A DNA stretch of 64,000 nucleotides. Origin: Hemerocallis citrina. Its lineage: Eukaryota > Streptophyta > Magnoliopsida > Asparagales > Asphodelaceae. The translations under genes were made by a program, and so were the position numbers. Below the pieces are notes generated by a model. It was given only the letters and a program-made list of their open reading frames with translations. It had not been told where the DNA came from and searched no databases. The stretch covers positions 186,001-250,000 of the forward strand of contig JACEHZ010000370.1 in the NCBI GenBank assembly GCA_017893485.1, in the 5' to 3' direction. Of the stretch, positions 1 to 10,682 are shown piece after piece. Position 1 is the stretch's first letter, and the number at the start of each line of letters is the position of its first letter.

Positions 1-2
1 TC

Positions 3-829
3 CGCTTAGATGAGAGGCGGACTCGTGATGGGAATCCTCGCTGGGAGCATCGGAGGGACCGGTCACCTTGCAGGACAGATCGCAGAGGGTCATACTCTCC
101 TAGAAGGCGGAGAGAGTCGCCCCAGCATCGCCAGAGAAGAAGTCGCTCCTCGGCTGGCCGTCCTGCCCCTCGAGCTTAGCGGGAGCAGGAGGCCCCCATC
201 ACGAGGGCTGAGTTCAAATAGTTCCAGGAGGCGGTCCTACGGGCACTCAACATCGCCCCCAACAATGACCAATGGGCTCCTAGTCCTTGGCTTGCTCCCA
301 ACCATCGCCCCCGCTCTCCCAGTCCTCGGCCGGCTCTAAGCCATCGTCGTCGCTCTCCCAGTCCTCGGCCGGCTCTGAGCCATCACCATCGCTCTCCCAG
401 TCCTCGGCCGACTCTGAGCCATCGCCGTCGCTCTCCCAGTCCTCGGCCGACTCTGAGCCATCGCCGTCACTCTCCCAGTCCTCGGCCGGCTTTGAGCCAT
501 TGCCGTCACACCCCCAGTGCACGACCTACTCTGAGCTATCGCCGCCGCAGTCCCAGCCCTCTTCTACATGAAGATGAGTCTCAGGGCTCAGCGAGGCATG
601 ACCGAAGGAAGGACTCGGTCTACCGCCGTCTCTACGAGATGGCGAGGTGCCTCATACAACTCGATAGAGATGAAGAACAACGGGCGAGGAACCTTCGCCC
701 GAGTCGGCCCCCGTTCTCTCGGACTATCATGGAGGCCCCTGTCCCGGAGAACTTCAAGCCTCCACATTTTGAGACATATACCGAGGAGACGGCCCCGCTG
801 ATCACATTGAGAGTTTTAAAACTCTCATG
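3..829 (+). pseudogene. Element A gag, RS-rich N-terminal region (broken)
   Basis: Frame 3 from the window edge reads an Arg/Ser/Pro-rich stretch with many RS, RRR and SPSPR dipeptides, interrupted by in-frame TAG codons near 177 and 219. From 313 it runs through a 39-bp repeat giving a 13-residue unit (RSPSPRPTLSHRR type). It ends in a conserved Tat gag segment just before the capsid-like domain (APVPENFKPPHFETY near 730-780). A frameshift around 780-815 separates it from the downstream frame, where the expected ESFKTLMM stretch resumes. Basic, Arg/Ser-rich N-terminal gag regions occur in Tat elements and probably bind RNA; that role is inference. The true start codon lies upstream of the window. 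Confidence 0.7.
313..511 (+). repeat. 39-bp coding minisatellite in gag
   Basis: Copies begin at about 313, 352, 391, 430 and 469, with a degenerate one at 508, an exact 39-bp spacing. Because 39 is a multiple of 3, the array keeps the gag frame and gives 13-residue Ser/Pro/Arg repeats. The other frames are also open, which creates spurious reading frames on both strands. Confidence 0.9.
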
Positions 830-2632
830 ATGATCCACCATGCCTCTGATGCCCTTCTCTGCAAAATCTTCCCAGCCACCCTCAAGGGGCCCGCTCGGGA
901 GTGGTATTCCAGACTTGCTCCGACCTCCATTTTCTCCTTCGACCAGTTCGAAGGTCCCTTCCTCACCCACTTCGTGAGCAGCCGCCGGTCTGAGAAGACT
1001 AGCACCTCTTTGCTCTTCCGTAGTCAAAGGAAGGGTGAGCGGCTGAGGGACTACGTCACGCGGTTCACTGCGGAGGCTAGGTCTATCGCCTCCCTGGATC
1101 AGTCAGTGGCTTCGGCTGCTTTCCAATCCAATGTCATTAACTATCATCTTAGATCATCCTTGGCCAAGAAGCCTCTTCGGGACTTCTCAGAGCTCCTTCT
1201 CAGGAGTGAGAAGTATATCCGAGCTGAAGAAGCTCTCAACCGCCCCACTCTAGAGGGATCGTCTTCTGGGAACAAATGGAAGACTGCTGAAGAAGAAGGA
1301 GATAAGAAGCTCCAAAAAGATAATGGGGGTCAACGTCGCCCTTTTCCCCGCTTCGAGAAGTTCACTCCGATCAATGCGAGTGTCTCTGCCATCTTGATGA
1401 AAATTAGGAACGAGGGTATTCTACCGCCTCCTCCAAAGATGAACACCCCTAGAAAGAAGAGAAATCGGGATAAGTGGTGCCGCTTCCACAGGGACCACGG
1501 GCACGATAAAGATGACTGTCGAGCCCTAAAGGACGAGATCAAGGCCTTCATTCAGAGATGGCAGCTCACTAGATTCGTGAGAAGGGACAGGGCCGATCCA
1601 CCTCCACCCCCCAGGAGGGCTAACAGGCGAGCCGAACAACATGTAGAGACCCCGGATGTCGAAGCAGAGGCCATCCTACACCTCATACACGGAGGTCCAA
1701 TGGGGGGAGACTCTAACTCCTCCCGAAAAGCCTTTGTTCGAGAGGTGAATGTCGTACAGAGTCATCCTCCTCCGAAGGGCCTTGGGGTTCCTGTCACGTT
1801 CTCTGATAGGAACTTGGAGGGCGTTCGCACGCCCCATTGCAATGCCCTTGTTATTAACCTATGTATGGCCAACTTCGACGTACTCCGGGTCCTGGTGGAC
1901 AATGGCAGTTTGGTTAATATTCTTTTCTTGGAGGCGTTCAAGGGCCTCCAGATGTCGAGAGACTGGCTCAAGCCTGCTGGCTACACTCTTCATGGATTCA
2001 CCGGGGTGCCTGTGACGATCGAGAGAGTTATAACCCTCGACGTGACGGCTGGCAAAACCCCGGTCACCCGCACGGAGCCGATGGACTTCATGGTGGTAGA
2101 TGTGAAAGCCGCTTATAATGTTATCCTGGGTCAACCAGGTCTGGCCGCACTCCAGGCCATTCCTTCGGCTTATCACATGAAGATGAAGTTCCCCACCCCC
2201 GCAGAAGTGGGAGAAGTAAGATGGAGCCAGAAGGCAGCTCGCAAGTGTTACATGACCTCGATGGGAGGTCCGGTCCTCTCCCTTGAAGCCCTCGAACTCC
2301 CTCGGGAAAGTAGCCAGACCATCTCCGAGCCGGTAGACGAGCTGGAAGAAGTGGCCTTCTCAGAAGAAGATGCCACCAAGACATTCCAGATCAGCAAGGC
2401 TCTTTCCCCCTCCATCAAGAAAGACATCTCCAATTGCATAAGGGAGAACCGCGATATCTTCGCTTGGATCGCGGCGAATATGCCTGGGATCTCAGAGGAG
2501 CTCTTGATGCACCACTTCAGTGTTGTCCCGGGGGTCAAGCTCGTCCAGCAGAAGCGACGTACATTTGCTCCCGAGCACCAACAAGCGATCAAGAAAGAGG
2601 TCGAGAAGCTCTTGAATGCCCGATTCATCTAG
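827..2632 (+). pseudogene. Element A gag core, zinc finger, protease and start of RT
   Basis: A 601-codon uninterrupted stretch. Residues about 1-110 are the retrotransposon gag (capsid-like) domain with the LKGPAREWYSRL motif typical of plant gypsy gag. A zinc-binding motif C-x2-H-x4-H-x4-C lies at about residues 218-231 (CRFHRDHGHDKDDC). The aspartic protease motif is at about residue 358 (VLVDNGSLVNIL); the Tat consensus has Asp-Gly/Thr-Gly-Ser, so Asn in second place may weaken it. The last 150 residues are the connector and beginning of RT. The first Met is internal to gag and is not a real start: the frame upstream was joined before a frameshift. It ends at a premature TAG where the RT core should continue. 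Confidence 0.8.
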
Positions 2633-3372
2633 GAGGTGAACTATCCCGAATGGCTATCCAATGTGGTGATGGTTGAAAAAACCAACGGGAGCTGGAGGAT
2701 ATAAATTGATTTTATCGACCTCAACAAGGCGTGCCCATAGGATCCATTCCCCCTTCCGAGCATCGATGCTTTGATCGATGCGACCTCCGGTCATGAGCTC
2801 CTCAGCTTCATGGATGCCTTCTCGGGGAATAACAAGATCCGGATGTTCCCTCTCGACATCCCGAAGACCTCGTTCGTGACTGACCAAGGCCTGTACTACT
2901 ACCGGGCCATGCCAGGCTGAAGAATGCGGGAGCTACATACCAGCGTCTAGTCTACAAGGTCTTCCGAGACCACACTGGCCATAACTTGAAAGTCTATGTG
3001 GACGACATGTTGGTCAAGAGCATCCGAGGGCAGGAGCATGTCCTCGACCTCCAGGAAGCCTTCGGGGTGTTGAGAAGGCACAACATGAGGTTGAACCCAA
3101 GCAAGTGCACCTTCGGCATCTTGTCTAGAAAATTCCTCAGATTCATGGTGAGCCAGAGGGGTATAGAAACCAACCCTGAGAAGATCAAAACCATACTCAT
3201 TATGACCCCTCCCTCCAATGTCAAAGAAGTGCAGAGGCTCACAGGACGCCTCGCACCTATAGGGCGATTTCTCTCCAAGTCAGGCAAGAAATGCCTTCCG
3301 TTCTTCAAAGCTCTGGAGGGAGCGAAAGGCTTTGAGTGGGGCAACAACAGCAAGAGTCCTTCGACCAACTGA
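2633..3372 (+). pseudogene. Element A reverse transcriptase (broken)
   Basis: Continuation of pol with stops at 2630, 2702 and 2738 and a shift near 2920. Recognisable blocks are the segment for IDF-DLNKACP, the LLSFMDAFSG motif and the catalytic YVDD box (Tyr-Val-Asp-Asp; GACGAC at 3001-3006), followed by the RT thumb and connection (LNPSKCTFGI). The two catalytic Asp codons are intact although the frame is not. The frame shifts again around 3340-3370 into the RNase H segment. The role in an intact element is copying RNA to DNA inside the virus-like particle. Confidence 0.8.
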
Positions 3373-3764
3373 AGGCTTACCTGGTAAAGCCCCCACTCTT
3401 GAGCAAGTCGAAGCTTGGCGAAACCCTTTACATATACCTGGCCACTTCGAAGCAGACCCTTAGTGCCGTCTTTGTAAGAGAGGAGGATAAGACACAATGC
3501 CCCATTTATTATGTAAGCAAGGTCCTTAGGGATGCAGAACTCCGCTACCCGAAGGTGAAAAAGATGGCATACACGTTGGTCATGGCAGAAAGGAAACTTC
3601 GCCCGTATTTTCTGTCCCATTCGGTGGTCGTTCTTACCGACCAGCCGTTAAAGCAAGTTCTCCACAAGCCCGAGACAACGGAATGCTTAATGAAATGGTC
3701 CATAAAGCTGAGCCAGCACGACATCAGCTACCAACCTCAAACCGCTATCAAGGCACAAGCCTGA
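3336..3764 (+). pseudogene. Element A gypsy-type RNase H (degenerate)
   Basis: Reads LGETLYIYLATSKQTLSAVFV, then the conserved block for restoring the screening loop (CPIYYVSKVLRDAELRYPKVKKMAYTL) and VVLTDQPLKQVL. This is the usual Ty3/gypsy RNase H. In Tat elements this first domain is known to have lost catalytic residues after a second RNase H was gained. Here the first Asp position reads Leu-Ala (YLATSK), in line with that. It ends at a TGA at 3762, just before the second RNase H. Confidence 0.7.
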
Positions 3765-3776
3765 GCAGAATTCATT

Positions 3777-4214
3777 ATGGAGAGTACCATTCCCGACCCC
3801 TGTAAGTCGGTTGACGAACCCCTGCTCTGGACCGTGTATGTTGACAGGTCCTCGTACGCCGATGGAAGTGGGGCAGGCATCATTTTGACCAGCCCAGATG
3901 GTTTCGTTCTACAATACTCCATCTGCATAAACTTTTGTGCATCGAACAATGAAGCCGAATATGAGGCCCTCATAGCGGGGCTCTATATGGCTCGCAAAGC
4001 AGAGACCAAACGTATCCAGGTCTTCAGTGATTTGCAGCTGGTCATGAACCAAGTGTCCGGGGAGTATGAAGCAAAAGATGAGCGCATGGCCAAGTACTTG
4101 GCAAAGGTAAAAGGACTATTGGCTTTATTTGAAGATGCTCGACTCCAGCGGGTCCCTCAAAGGGAAAATGCACTGGCAGACGCCCTCTTAAGGATTGCCT
4201 CGTCCTCCCTCTAG
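3777..4214 (+). pseudogene. Element A second, archaeal-type RNase H (aRNH)
   Basis: A 145-codon open segment with all four acidic positions of the aRNH fold visible: Asp about 23 (VYVDRSS), Glu at 59-64 (NNEAEYEAL), Asp about 85 (VFSDLQLVMNQV) and Asp about 135 (ALADALLRIA). The domain is closer to bacterial/archaeal RNase HI than to the gypsy RNase H directly upstream. Gain of aRNH is described for the Tat lineage of plant gypsy elements and is the best single marker for classifying this copy. It degrades RNA in RNA-DNA hybrids during reverse transcription. A stop at 4212 separates it from integrase. Confidence 0.75.
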
Positions 4215-4469
4215 GGTTTGGAGCAAACCATGTTGATAGAGGTCCTCCTGAGACCAAGTATTGAGGAAAACAGCTTAGAGCCGATGGAGACTATGCCCCT
4301 AACACTTGGAGAAAATTGGATGAAGCCCCTACTCAAGTATCTTAGAGCGGAGTTCTTCCAGTCGACCCAAGAGAGGCAAGAAGAGTCAGGACCAGAGCCG
4401 AGCAGTACACATTTCTTGATGAAGTCATGTACAAATGCTCCTAAACTCATATTGATGGCAGACCCTACC

Positions 4470-5590
4470 TGAGGTGTCTCTCCCCCGAAGAAGCACTCTA
4501 TGCCCTGAAGGAGGCCCATGACGGTATGTGTGGTGCGCACTTGAAAGTGAGATCCCTCACCTGTAAACTCTTAAATTACGGCTACTTCTGGCCCACACTA
4601 CTTAGTGACTCCGAAGAGTACATCCACCAATGCGGCTCCTACCAGAGATTCTCTCCAATCCGTCACCTACTACAAGCCCAGCTCTCCTCCTTGGCAAGTC
4701 CAATCCCTTTCGCAATGTGGGGGATGGACTTGTTTGGATCATTCCCTCCAACACCGGGCCAGCTGAAGTTCCTGGTCGTGGCGATAGATTACTTCTCCAA
4801 GTGGATCGAGGTCGGACCCCTTGCAACGATTACGGAGAACAAGGTTCAGAATTTCTTCTAGAAGAATATTGTTTGTCAGTTCGGCGTAACTCGTATCCTC
4901 GTAACCAACAATGGAACCCAGTTCGCAGGGGCAACTTTTCGCAACTTCTGCACTGACCTCGGCATCCAACAGCGGTTCTCCTCAATATCCCACCCTCAAT
5001 CCAACGGCAAAGCGGAGAATGCTAATCGACAAATACTCTCTGGCCTAAGGAAGAGGCTCGATAAGTCTACCAAGGGACTATGGGTCGAACAACTTTCCAA
5101 CGTGTTGTGGTGTTATCGCACCACGAAGAGAACCCCGACGGGAGAATCCCCCTTCAATCTCACTTATGGCTCCGAAGCCATTATTCCCCTCGAGGTCGGC
5201 CTACCTTCGCCCCGATTGATCGCCTACAATGAATAACAGAACGCGAACTAGCTTAGCAACAGTTTGAACCTCATCGATGAAATCCGCAAAAGAGCTTCTA
5301 TCAGGTAGGAGACGTATCGACGTAGGATCACCCAGTCCTATAATAAAAAAGTCTGACCCGCTAATCTTAAAGAGAGGGACCTAGTACTCCGGAAGCTGTC
5401 AATCTCCCTTCCAAGCAAAAAAGGCAAGCTAGCAGCCAACTGGGAAGGTCCATATAGGGTCTTCAGAGTTATTTGCCCAAGCGCGTATCAACTTGAAGTT
5501 CGGGGGGGAAAGAAAATACCGAGGACTTCGAATGCCGACCACTTAATGAAGTACCAGGAGGGTGTTGTAACACTGCTCAAGCAACTTCAG
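4470..5590 (+). pseudogene. Element A integrase and C-terminal tail (broken)
   Basis: Starts with the N-terminal zinc-binding region (CLSPEEALYALKEAH then HxC-GSYQRF; the last Cys of the HHCC finger is replaced by Tyr). The core has the first catalytic Asp in MWGMDLFGSFP. The second catalytic site reads VTNNGTQF where the family has S/T-D-NGTQF, so Asp is replaced by Asn. The Glu block is kept (SNGKAENANRQI). Stops occur at 4858, 5234 and near 5250 and 5310, and the tail (WEGPYRVFRV then RTSNADHLMKYQ) runs to about 5560. With a damaged finger and lost Asp it is inactive. The following bases to 5788 hold no recognised feature. Confidence 0.8.
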
Positions 5591-5788
5591 GACCCTCCTA
5601 AGTCGAGCAGTTTTTATTGGGTGTTTTTATCTACCTTGTTATTTTTCTTTTCAAAATGTAAGAGCGGCTTGCAACTCAGAAGCAGCCACTCAAGTCATCT
5701 TTAATAAAGGCGAGTTGCTTCCAGAGAATTCTTTTTCTAATAATCTAGTTGGTTTGCTTTGAGACGTGCGAAAGTCTAAAAACAACAA

Positions 5789-6363
5789 GCTCGGAGTCCA
5801 ACACTTTGCTCGATTTCGCTTCAACAACTTGCTTCTAAGCGAGTACGAAGTGGGTCACCATTCGGAATTGCTCCCACAGCTGTTGACATTCCCTAAACGA
5901 CACGCTCGGAGTCCAACACTTGGTTCGATTCTGCTTCAACTACTTGCTTCTAACTGAGTACGAAGTGGTTCACCATTCAAAATTGCTCCCACAGCTGTTG
6001 ACATTCCCTAAACGACACGCTCGGAGTCCAAAACTTGGTTCGATTCCGCTTCAACTACTTGCTTCTAAGCGAGTACGAAGTGGTTCACCATTCGGAATTG
6101 CTCTCACAGTTGTTGATATTCCCTAAATGACACACCCGGAGTCCAACACTTGGTTCGATTCTGCTTCAACTACTTGCTTCTAAGCGAGTACGAAGTGGTA
6201 CACCATTCAGAATTTCTCTCACAGCTATTGACATTCCCTAAATGACATGCTAGGAGTCCAACACTTGGTTCGATTCTGCTTCAACTACTTGCTTCTAAGT
6301 GATTACGAAATGGTTCATCATTCGGAATTGCTCCCACAGCTGTTGACATTCTCTAACGACAAG
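5789..6363 (+). repeat. 115-bp tandem array downstream of pol
   Basis: Five head-to-tail copies start at 5789, 5904, 6019, 6134 and 6249, each 115 bp after the last, and a sixth is broken off at 6363. Each unit carries the GGAGTCCAACACTTGG block, a CTTGCTTCTAAGCGAG block and a TGTTGACATTCCCTAAA block. Copies differ by a few substitutions. Tandem arrays in this position, between pol and the 3' LTR, are known for Tat-lineage elements and can seed satellites. Confidence 0.92.
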
Positions 6364-6387
6364 CTCGGACAACGTCTAAACATGAGA

Positions 6388-6560
6388 AATCAATCTCTTG
6401 GACTTCGACGTCGTGTGCCGAACGTTCTTGCCACTGATGCCCAAATGCGAGAGAAATCAATCTCTTGGACTTCGGCGACGTGTGCCGAGCATTCTTGCCA
6501 CCGACGTCCAAATACGAGAGAAATCAATCTCGTGGAATTTGGCAACCTGGGATGTTCCAC
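6388..6560 (+). repeat. 67-bp tandem array, proximal copy (about 2.6 units)
   Basis: AATCAATCTC anchors occur at 6388, 6455 and 6522, a 67-bp period. The unit contains TCTTGGACTTCGGC, GTGCCGAGCA, TCTTGCCACCGACGTCC and AAATGCGAG. The same unit is found in the longer array at 10137-10675, so the two arrays bracket the antisense gene. Confidence 0.9.
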
Positions 6561-6709
6561 AACTATTAACACACTTGCAAACAATAACAAAACACAAGTT
6601 CAAGAAATAAGTTCGGCATTTCATTAAAATTTGAGGTACAATTCTAACTATATACCAACAACTCATCTTTACATCAAGGTATAACTCATTCGAAACAAAT
6701 ATTACAAAA

Positions 6710-7500
6710 TTACAAAAATCTGCTCTAACCCCTCCTGGGGAGCGGGATGCTTCTCTTAAGTGACAAACGAGGCCGCGAGCAGCGTGTTGCTGTGGACTTA
6801 CTTCCGCGGAGGTTTCCAAACCGGCAAGCCGAGTTACATCATCGGCACCTGAGAGCCTAAGTGTTGCCTCAACAGATGCTTCGCTCGATGAACCAGCTAC
6901 TCCGCTCTATGCATCACCAGGGTGCCTCACGACGGGGGGTGAGCGTAACGCCAACTCGTGGAACGACCTCCCTTGTGCGTACTCACCTCGGGGGCAGGAA
7001 GTGCTCCTGACGTTACTCCCCTCGGAAAGCCGTCGTAGCCGATGGTTCTTGACCTCTAGCTCTACGACCCATTCCTTCAGCGACTCATCTGTCACTCTGA
7101 TCTTTAGGCATGGCATTCGGCTCGAGCTACCCACATGAGAAGCCTCGGTGATAGTCCTCCGAAGTTGTGTAGCCTCGAAACCCTTCTAGAGTACCACATT
7201 CTTAATCCCATCTCTCTCAGCCCTGACTTTGAATAGAGACCGACGAAGGAATTTTAATCTTAAGCCTTGGCCAACGGCTATCGAGGGACACATCTCCTCC
7301 CCTTCGGGGGGCACTTCGCGAGCCTTCTCCTTTAGCCGTTTCAGCTCAGAGGTGCGATGGGCCAACATCAGCTTGAGGTAGTTCAACTCCAACTTGGCTT
7401 TAAACAACCTATCTCGAGTTCGATCAAGGCCCAGCTTTGTGATCCCAAGACCAGTCTGGAGTCGAGACACTTTGGCAATCTCAGATAGTTCGACCAAATG
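6710..7500 (-). pseudogene. Element A antisense reading frame, coiled-coil-like remnant
   Basis: On the - strand one frame can be followed from about 7500 to 6710 with stops near 7183 and 6904. It encodes Leu/Lys/Glu-rich, heptad-like stretches (LNYLKLMLAHRTSELKRLKEKAREVP; ERD; ELEVKNHRLRRLSEG) that suggest coiled coil. It lies downstream of the antisense gene at 7707-9840, on the same strand. It may be a further exon of that gene or a second antisense gene; the sequence alone does not decide. No specific function recognised. The 150 bases from 6561 to 6710 show nothing. Confidence 0.4.
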
Positions 7501-7706
7501 AGATACTTTGGCAATCTAAAAAGCCAAGATACTTTGTTCAAACGAAGCCACAACAAGACAACTTGGAAGCAAATCAGACAAATTGCAATGAACACTTAGC
7601 CAAAAAGATTTCAAAAAGTTTTCATTTCATTTAAACTCAAAAGTTACAAGCGGTGGCCAGTCCACGATTAGGCAATACATTTCTTATCAAAACTATGAAT
7701 TACAAG

Positions 7707-9840
7707 TCAAGGCCGGACCTCTTTGCCGTGGCTACCGATCGTTGCAGGCTCCGCCCCATGCGTGGCGGCAACGATCGCGAAAGGTATGGCATCCGAGCCG
7801 GTCTTCACTTCGGGCTCAATGACCTCAACCTCCACATCATCATCTCTTTCTTCACCTTCCTCGGAGGCATCGTCGAATCCCGGGATGTGGTTGGGGAAGA
7901 GGCGCTATCCGGAGTAGTCCACCTCGGGGTAGCTCTCCTTCACTTGCTCGAGGGCCCGGGCATAGGCCTTCGGCATGTTCACCGCAAGGAACCCCTGCGC
8001 CCTCTCCATTGCCTCGGCCACGACTTCCTTGGCGGTGACGATCTTGGCGGCATCGACGGCCTCCTCCCTCTCCTTCGCTGCTGACTCCTTCTGTTAGAGC
8101 AGAACAACGATGTCAGCCTCAAGCTTTGCCACGAGATCGTCGAGGTACTCCATCCTCATCGTCTTCCCCTCAGCTTCAGCCTTCAGCTGCTCGAGCTCAC
8201 TGGCGATCTAAGCCTTCTCTACCTGAGCCTTATCCGTCTCCTATTTCAACTCTTTCTCTAGTTCGGTCATCTTTTCCATTAGATGACCGAAGTGGCAAGT
8301 TATCTGCAAAAAGAAAAAGTCTCATCAAGAACTAAGAAATAGTACAAGTATACAACTACGCTCTCAAGAAGTAATGCTTACCGATACTGCGGCTCGAGTG
8401 ATCTCAAGCGTGTCGTCTTCTACTCCGCTAGCATCCATGGCGGCCCTTTCCTTCGGCATTGCGAGATGCCAAACCGCCTGCATACTCGACGTCGAGTCAC
8501 TAAGGAACCCATCGAACTTTCGGACCTGCCAATCCGGGATGAAGATCTTTTTGTGTTCCTTGGTCAGGAACACCTCGGCCTCGGCCGTCAGAGGCGCGGC
8601 CTCCATACCCAAAGCGGCAGCTAAGGGCAAGGCCCCCATCTCTACCGGGGCCGAAGTCGGCACGGGAGTCGGTGGCCTCTGCACGACGGTTGCCGGCACA
8701 GCTGCCTGCTCTACAGCTGTAGTAACTGTCTTCGGTCTCGAAGAGGACACCTTTGAGATGACCCTCTTCCTCTTCCTTGGGGCCTTGCTGCTCAGAACCC
8801 CACATTGCGCCAACATGGAGTCGAAGTCCATAGTTTTTGGACAAAAAGAAGAGGGGATTTAGCGTGAGTAAACCGAACACAAAAGTAAACAATAAAAAAA
8901 GTAGACTGCATACTGGGGTTTATGCAGCTGAGCCCTCCCTCCCCCTGAAGAGCACCTCCTCGATCAGGTCCCTCCAGTCGAACTTCGGTCGGTCGAGAAG
9001 AATCCGAACCTTGTCTTCTTCGTCGGGATAAAGCACCAGACTCTCCTTCACTCTCTTTGACACCTCTTCGACCTAGGTCGTTCAGATGCTCCATGGCTCT
9101 CGACTTCAGATGAGAAAATACTTATCCCTCCAGTTCTTTATCGAGTCGGGGCAACTCACGAGCCGGGCGCCATGCCACGGTACCAGGTAGAACCTGAACT
9201 CTGACTTTTGCTGCTAGTGAAGTCGGTATAGGGTCCAGAGCACTCTCAGATCCGGCTCGATTGCCGCCGCCTGACAATGGAGGATGAACCCGTTGATCAC
9301 CCTCCACCCGTTCGACATGAGCTGAATTGGGCTGATCCAGAACCACTGCAGCACCTCGACAGCAAAGAGGTGGAGAGGCAGTCGCCCATCGGTTATGAAA
9401 GCGTTAACCGGCCAGAAGCATATATTCACTGGCATCGGTGAATTGGCCCTCACTCCAGGCCTAGGAAGCATCAGCTCGAACTCCTCGGGGATTTGAAAGC
9501 ACTCCCGAACTAAGTCTAGGTCGGCCTCGTTGAGTATACAGATAGTATCATCAACCTTCGAAGTCTCCCTTGCGGCATTCTCTTCAAAGCTCTGCCCCAT
9601 TCCGTACATGATGCATTTGGCATGCTCCTCCGGCAGTTCCCAAACCCTCTGAAGTCCGGTCAAAACCCCGGGCAACCTGCTGAACTCCCCCATCCTTCGT
9701 AGGTTCTCCACTACAGTCTCCACTATGACCGAAGGAGGCCCTTCTACGGCTTTGCTTTTGTCGACAGAAGGAACTTGACTCGAGGTTGGCTCATCAGCGA
9801 GAGGGGGGGAGATCTCTGGCCTCGGGGGAAAGCTAGACAT
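7707..9840 (-). pseudogene. Element A antisense gene, plant gypsy-associated transposase-like (Transposase_28/PF04195-like), broken
   Basis: Begins at the ATG at 9840. The first 208 codons are open and include a segment for F-ITDGRLPLHLFAVEVL-FWISPIQLMSNGWRVINGF, which I recognise as the domain called putative gypsy-type transposon in plant proteins. A TAG at 9214 interrupts it, but the same frame continues (FRFYLVPWHGARL; IKNWRDKYF) to about 8935. A second segment from 8831 (MDFDSMLAQCG) to 8382 is Ala/Pro-rich with a conserved DWQVRKFDGFL end. A third, after an intron, is a Glu/Lys/Ala-rich coiled coil with an acidic end, finishing at TGA 7707-7709. The third segment has in-frame TAG/TAA codons where Gln or a sense codon is expected. 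Antisense genes of this kind are known in Tat elements; their function is unknown. An intron between the first two segments is likely (possible GTATGC donor near 8924) but its acceptor is not clear. Confidence 0.7.
8304..8381 (-). other. Spliceosomal intron in the antisense gene (78 bp)
   Basis: On the - strand an exon ending in GCAGTATCG is followed by donor GTAAGC (bases 8381-8376), a T-rich tract and acceptor TTTTTGCAG ending at 8304. Without splicing the frame stops inside the intron (TGA at 8364). With splicing it continues into the coiled-coil segment (ITCHFGHLMEKMTELEKE). Both junctions match the plant consensus well. This shows the antisense strand was under selection as a spliced gene. 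Confidence 0.75.
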
Positions 9841-10003
9841 TTTTCTTAAAAAATTAAGCTAAGTGTTGAGTTACATTGAACTGACAGCGACGGTCGAAAA
9901 GATCACCGGAACTTAGTAAATTCTCGCCTGAAGCTCCCGCTAGTGAAAACTAGTCGCCTGAGTGAAAACTAGAGAAATGAACAAGTGAGGAGTGGGGGTG
10001 AAG

Positions 10004-10010
10004 TTTTATA
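10004..10010 (-). promoter_or_regulatory. TATA box of the antisense gene
   Basis: The - strand reads CTATAAAACTTCACCC, with TATAAAA at 10010-10004, about 165 bp upstream of the ATG at 9840. A start site some 30 bp downstream would give a leader of about 135 nt. A second AT-rich candidate (CTATTTATG) lies about 20 bp further upstream. The A+T box stands in otherwise mixed sequence, which supports it being real. Confidence 0.6.
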
Positions 10011-10105
10011 GAAGCTGCACATAAATAGAGACTAACTGGCTTCAAAAATTCAAAAGCCCGGACCATTAACCACAAGATGACAAGAAACTCAACAGGCCTT
10101 TGACT

Positions 10106-10137
10106 GGTCAACGGTCAAATGGTCAGCGCGCCACGTG
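10106..10137 (-). promoter_or_regulatory. W-box cluster and G-box upstream of the antisense TATA box
   Basis: GGTCA at 10106, 10113 and 10121 reads on the - strand as TTGACC or TGACC, the core bound by WRKY factors, and CACGTG (G-box, bHLH/bZIP site) is at 10132-10137. They lie about 100-130 bp upstream of the antisense TATA box. Binding is inferred from motif only. Confidence 0.4.
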
Positions 10138-10675
10138 CCAATCTTTTGGACTTCCGCAACCTGTGCCCAGCGCTCTTGCTACCGACGTCCAAATGTGAGA
10201 AAAATCAATCTCTTGGACTTCGACAACCCGTGTCGAGCACTCTTGCCACCGATGTCCAAATGTGAGAAAAAATCTCTCTTGGACTACGGCGACCTGCGTC
10301 GAGCACTCTTGCCACCGACGTCCAATTGCGAAAAAGTTCAATCTCTTGGACTTCGGCAACCTGTGCTGAGCTCTCTTACCACTGACGTCCAAATGTGAGA
10401 AAAAAATCTTTCTAAGACCTCGGCAACGTGCGCCGAGCACTCTTGCCACCGACGTCCAAATGCGAGAAAATTCAATCTCTTCGACTTCGGCAACTTTTGC
10501 CGAGCACTCTTGCCACCAACATCCAAATGCGAGAAAATTCAATCTCTTGGACTTCGGCAACATGTGCCGAACACTCAAGCCACCGACGTCCAAATGAGAA
10601 AAAAAAAATCTCTCTTGGACCTCGGCAACGTGTGCCGAGCACTCTTGCCACCGACGTCCAAACGAGAGAAAATGC
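10137..10675 (+). repeat. 67-bp tandem array, distal copy (about 8 units)
   Basis: CTTGGAC-type anchors lie at 10212, 10278, 10345, 10412, 10479, 10546 and 10614, with a first unit from about 10145, giving a 66-68 bp period. The unit is the same as in the array at 6388-6560. It sits directly upstream of the antisense promoter. A long open frame on the - strand across it is a by-product of the repeat, not a gene. Confidence 0.92.
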
Positions 10676-10682
10676 TCTGACC

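Noticed and set aside
280..571. Two overlapping repeat-rich open frames on both strands
   Set aside because: Shadows of the 39-bp gag minisatellite; the gag frame is frame 3 of the + strand.
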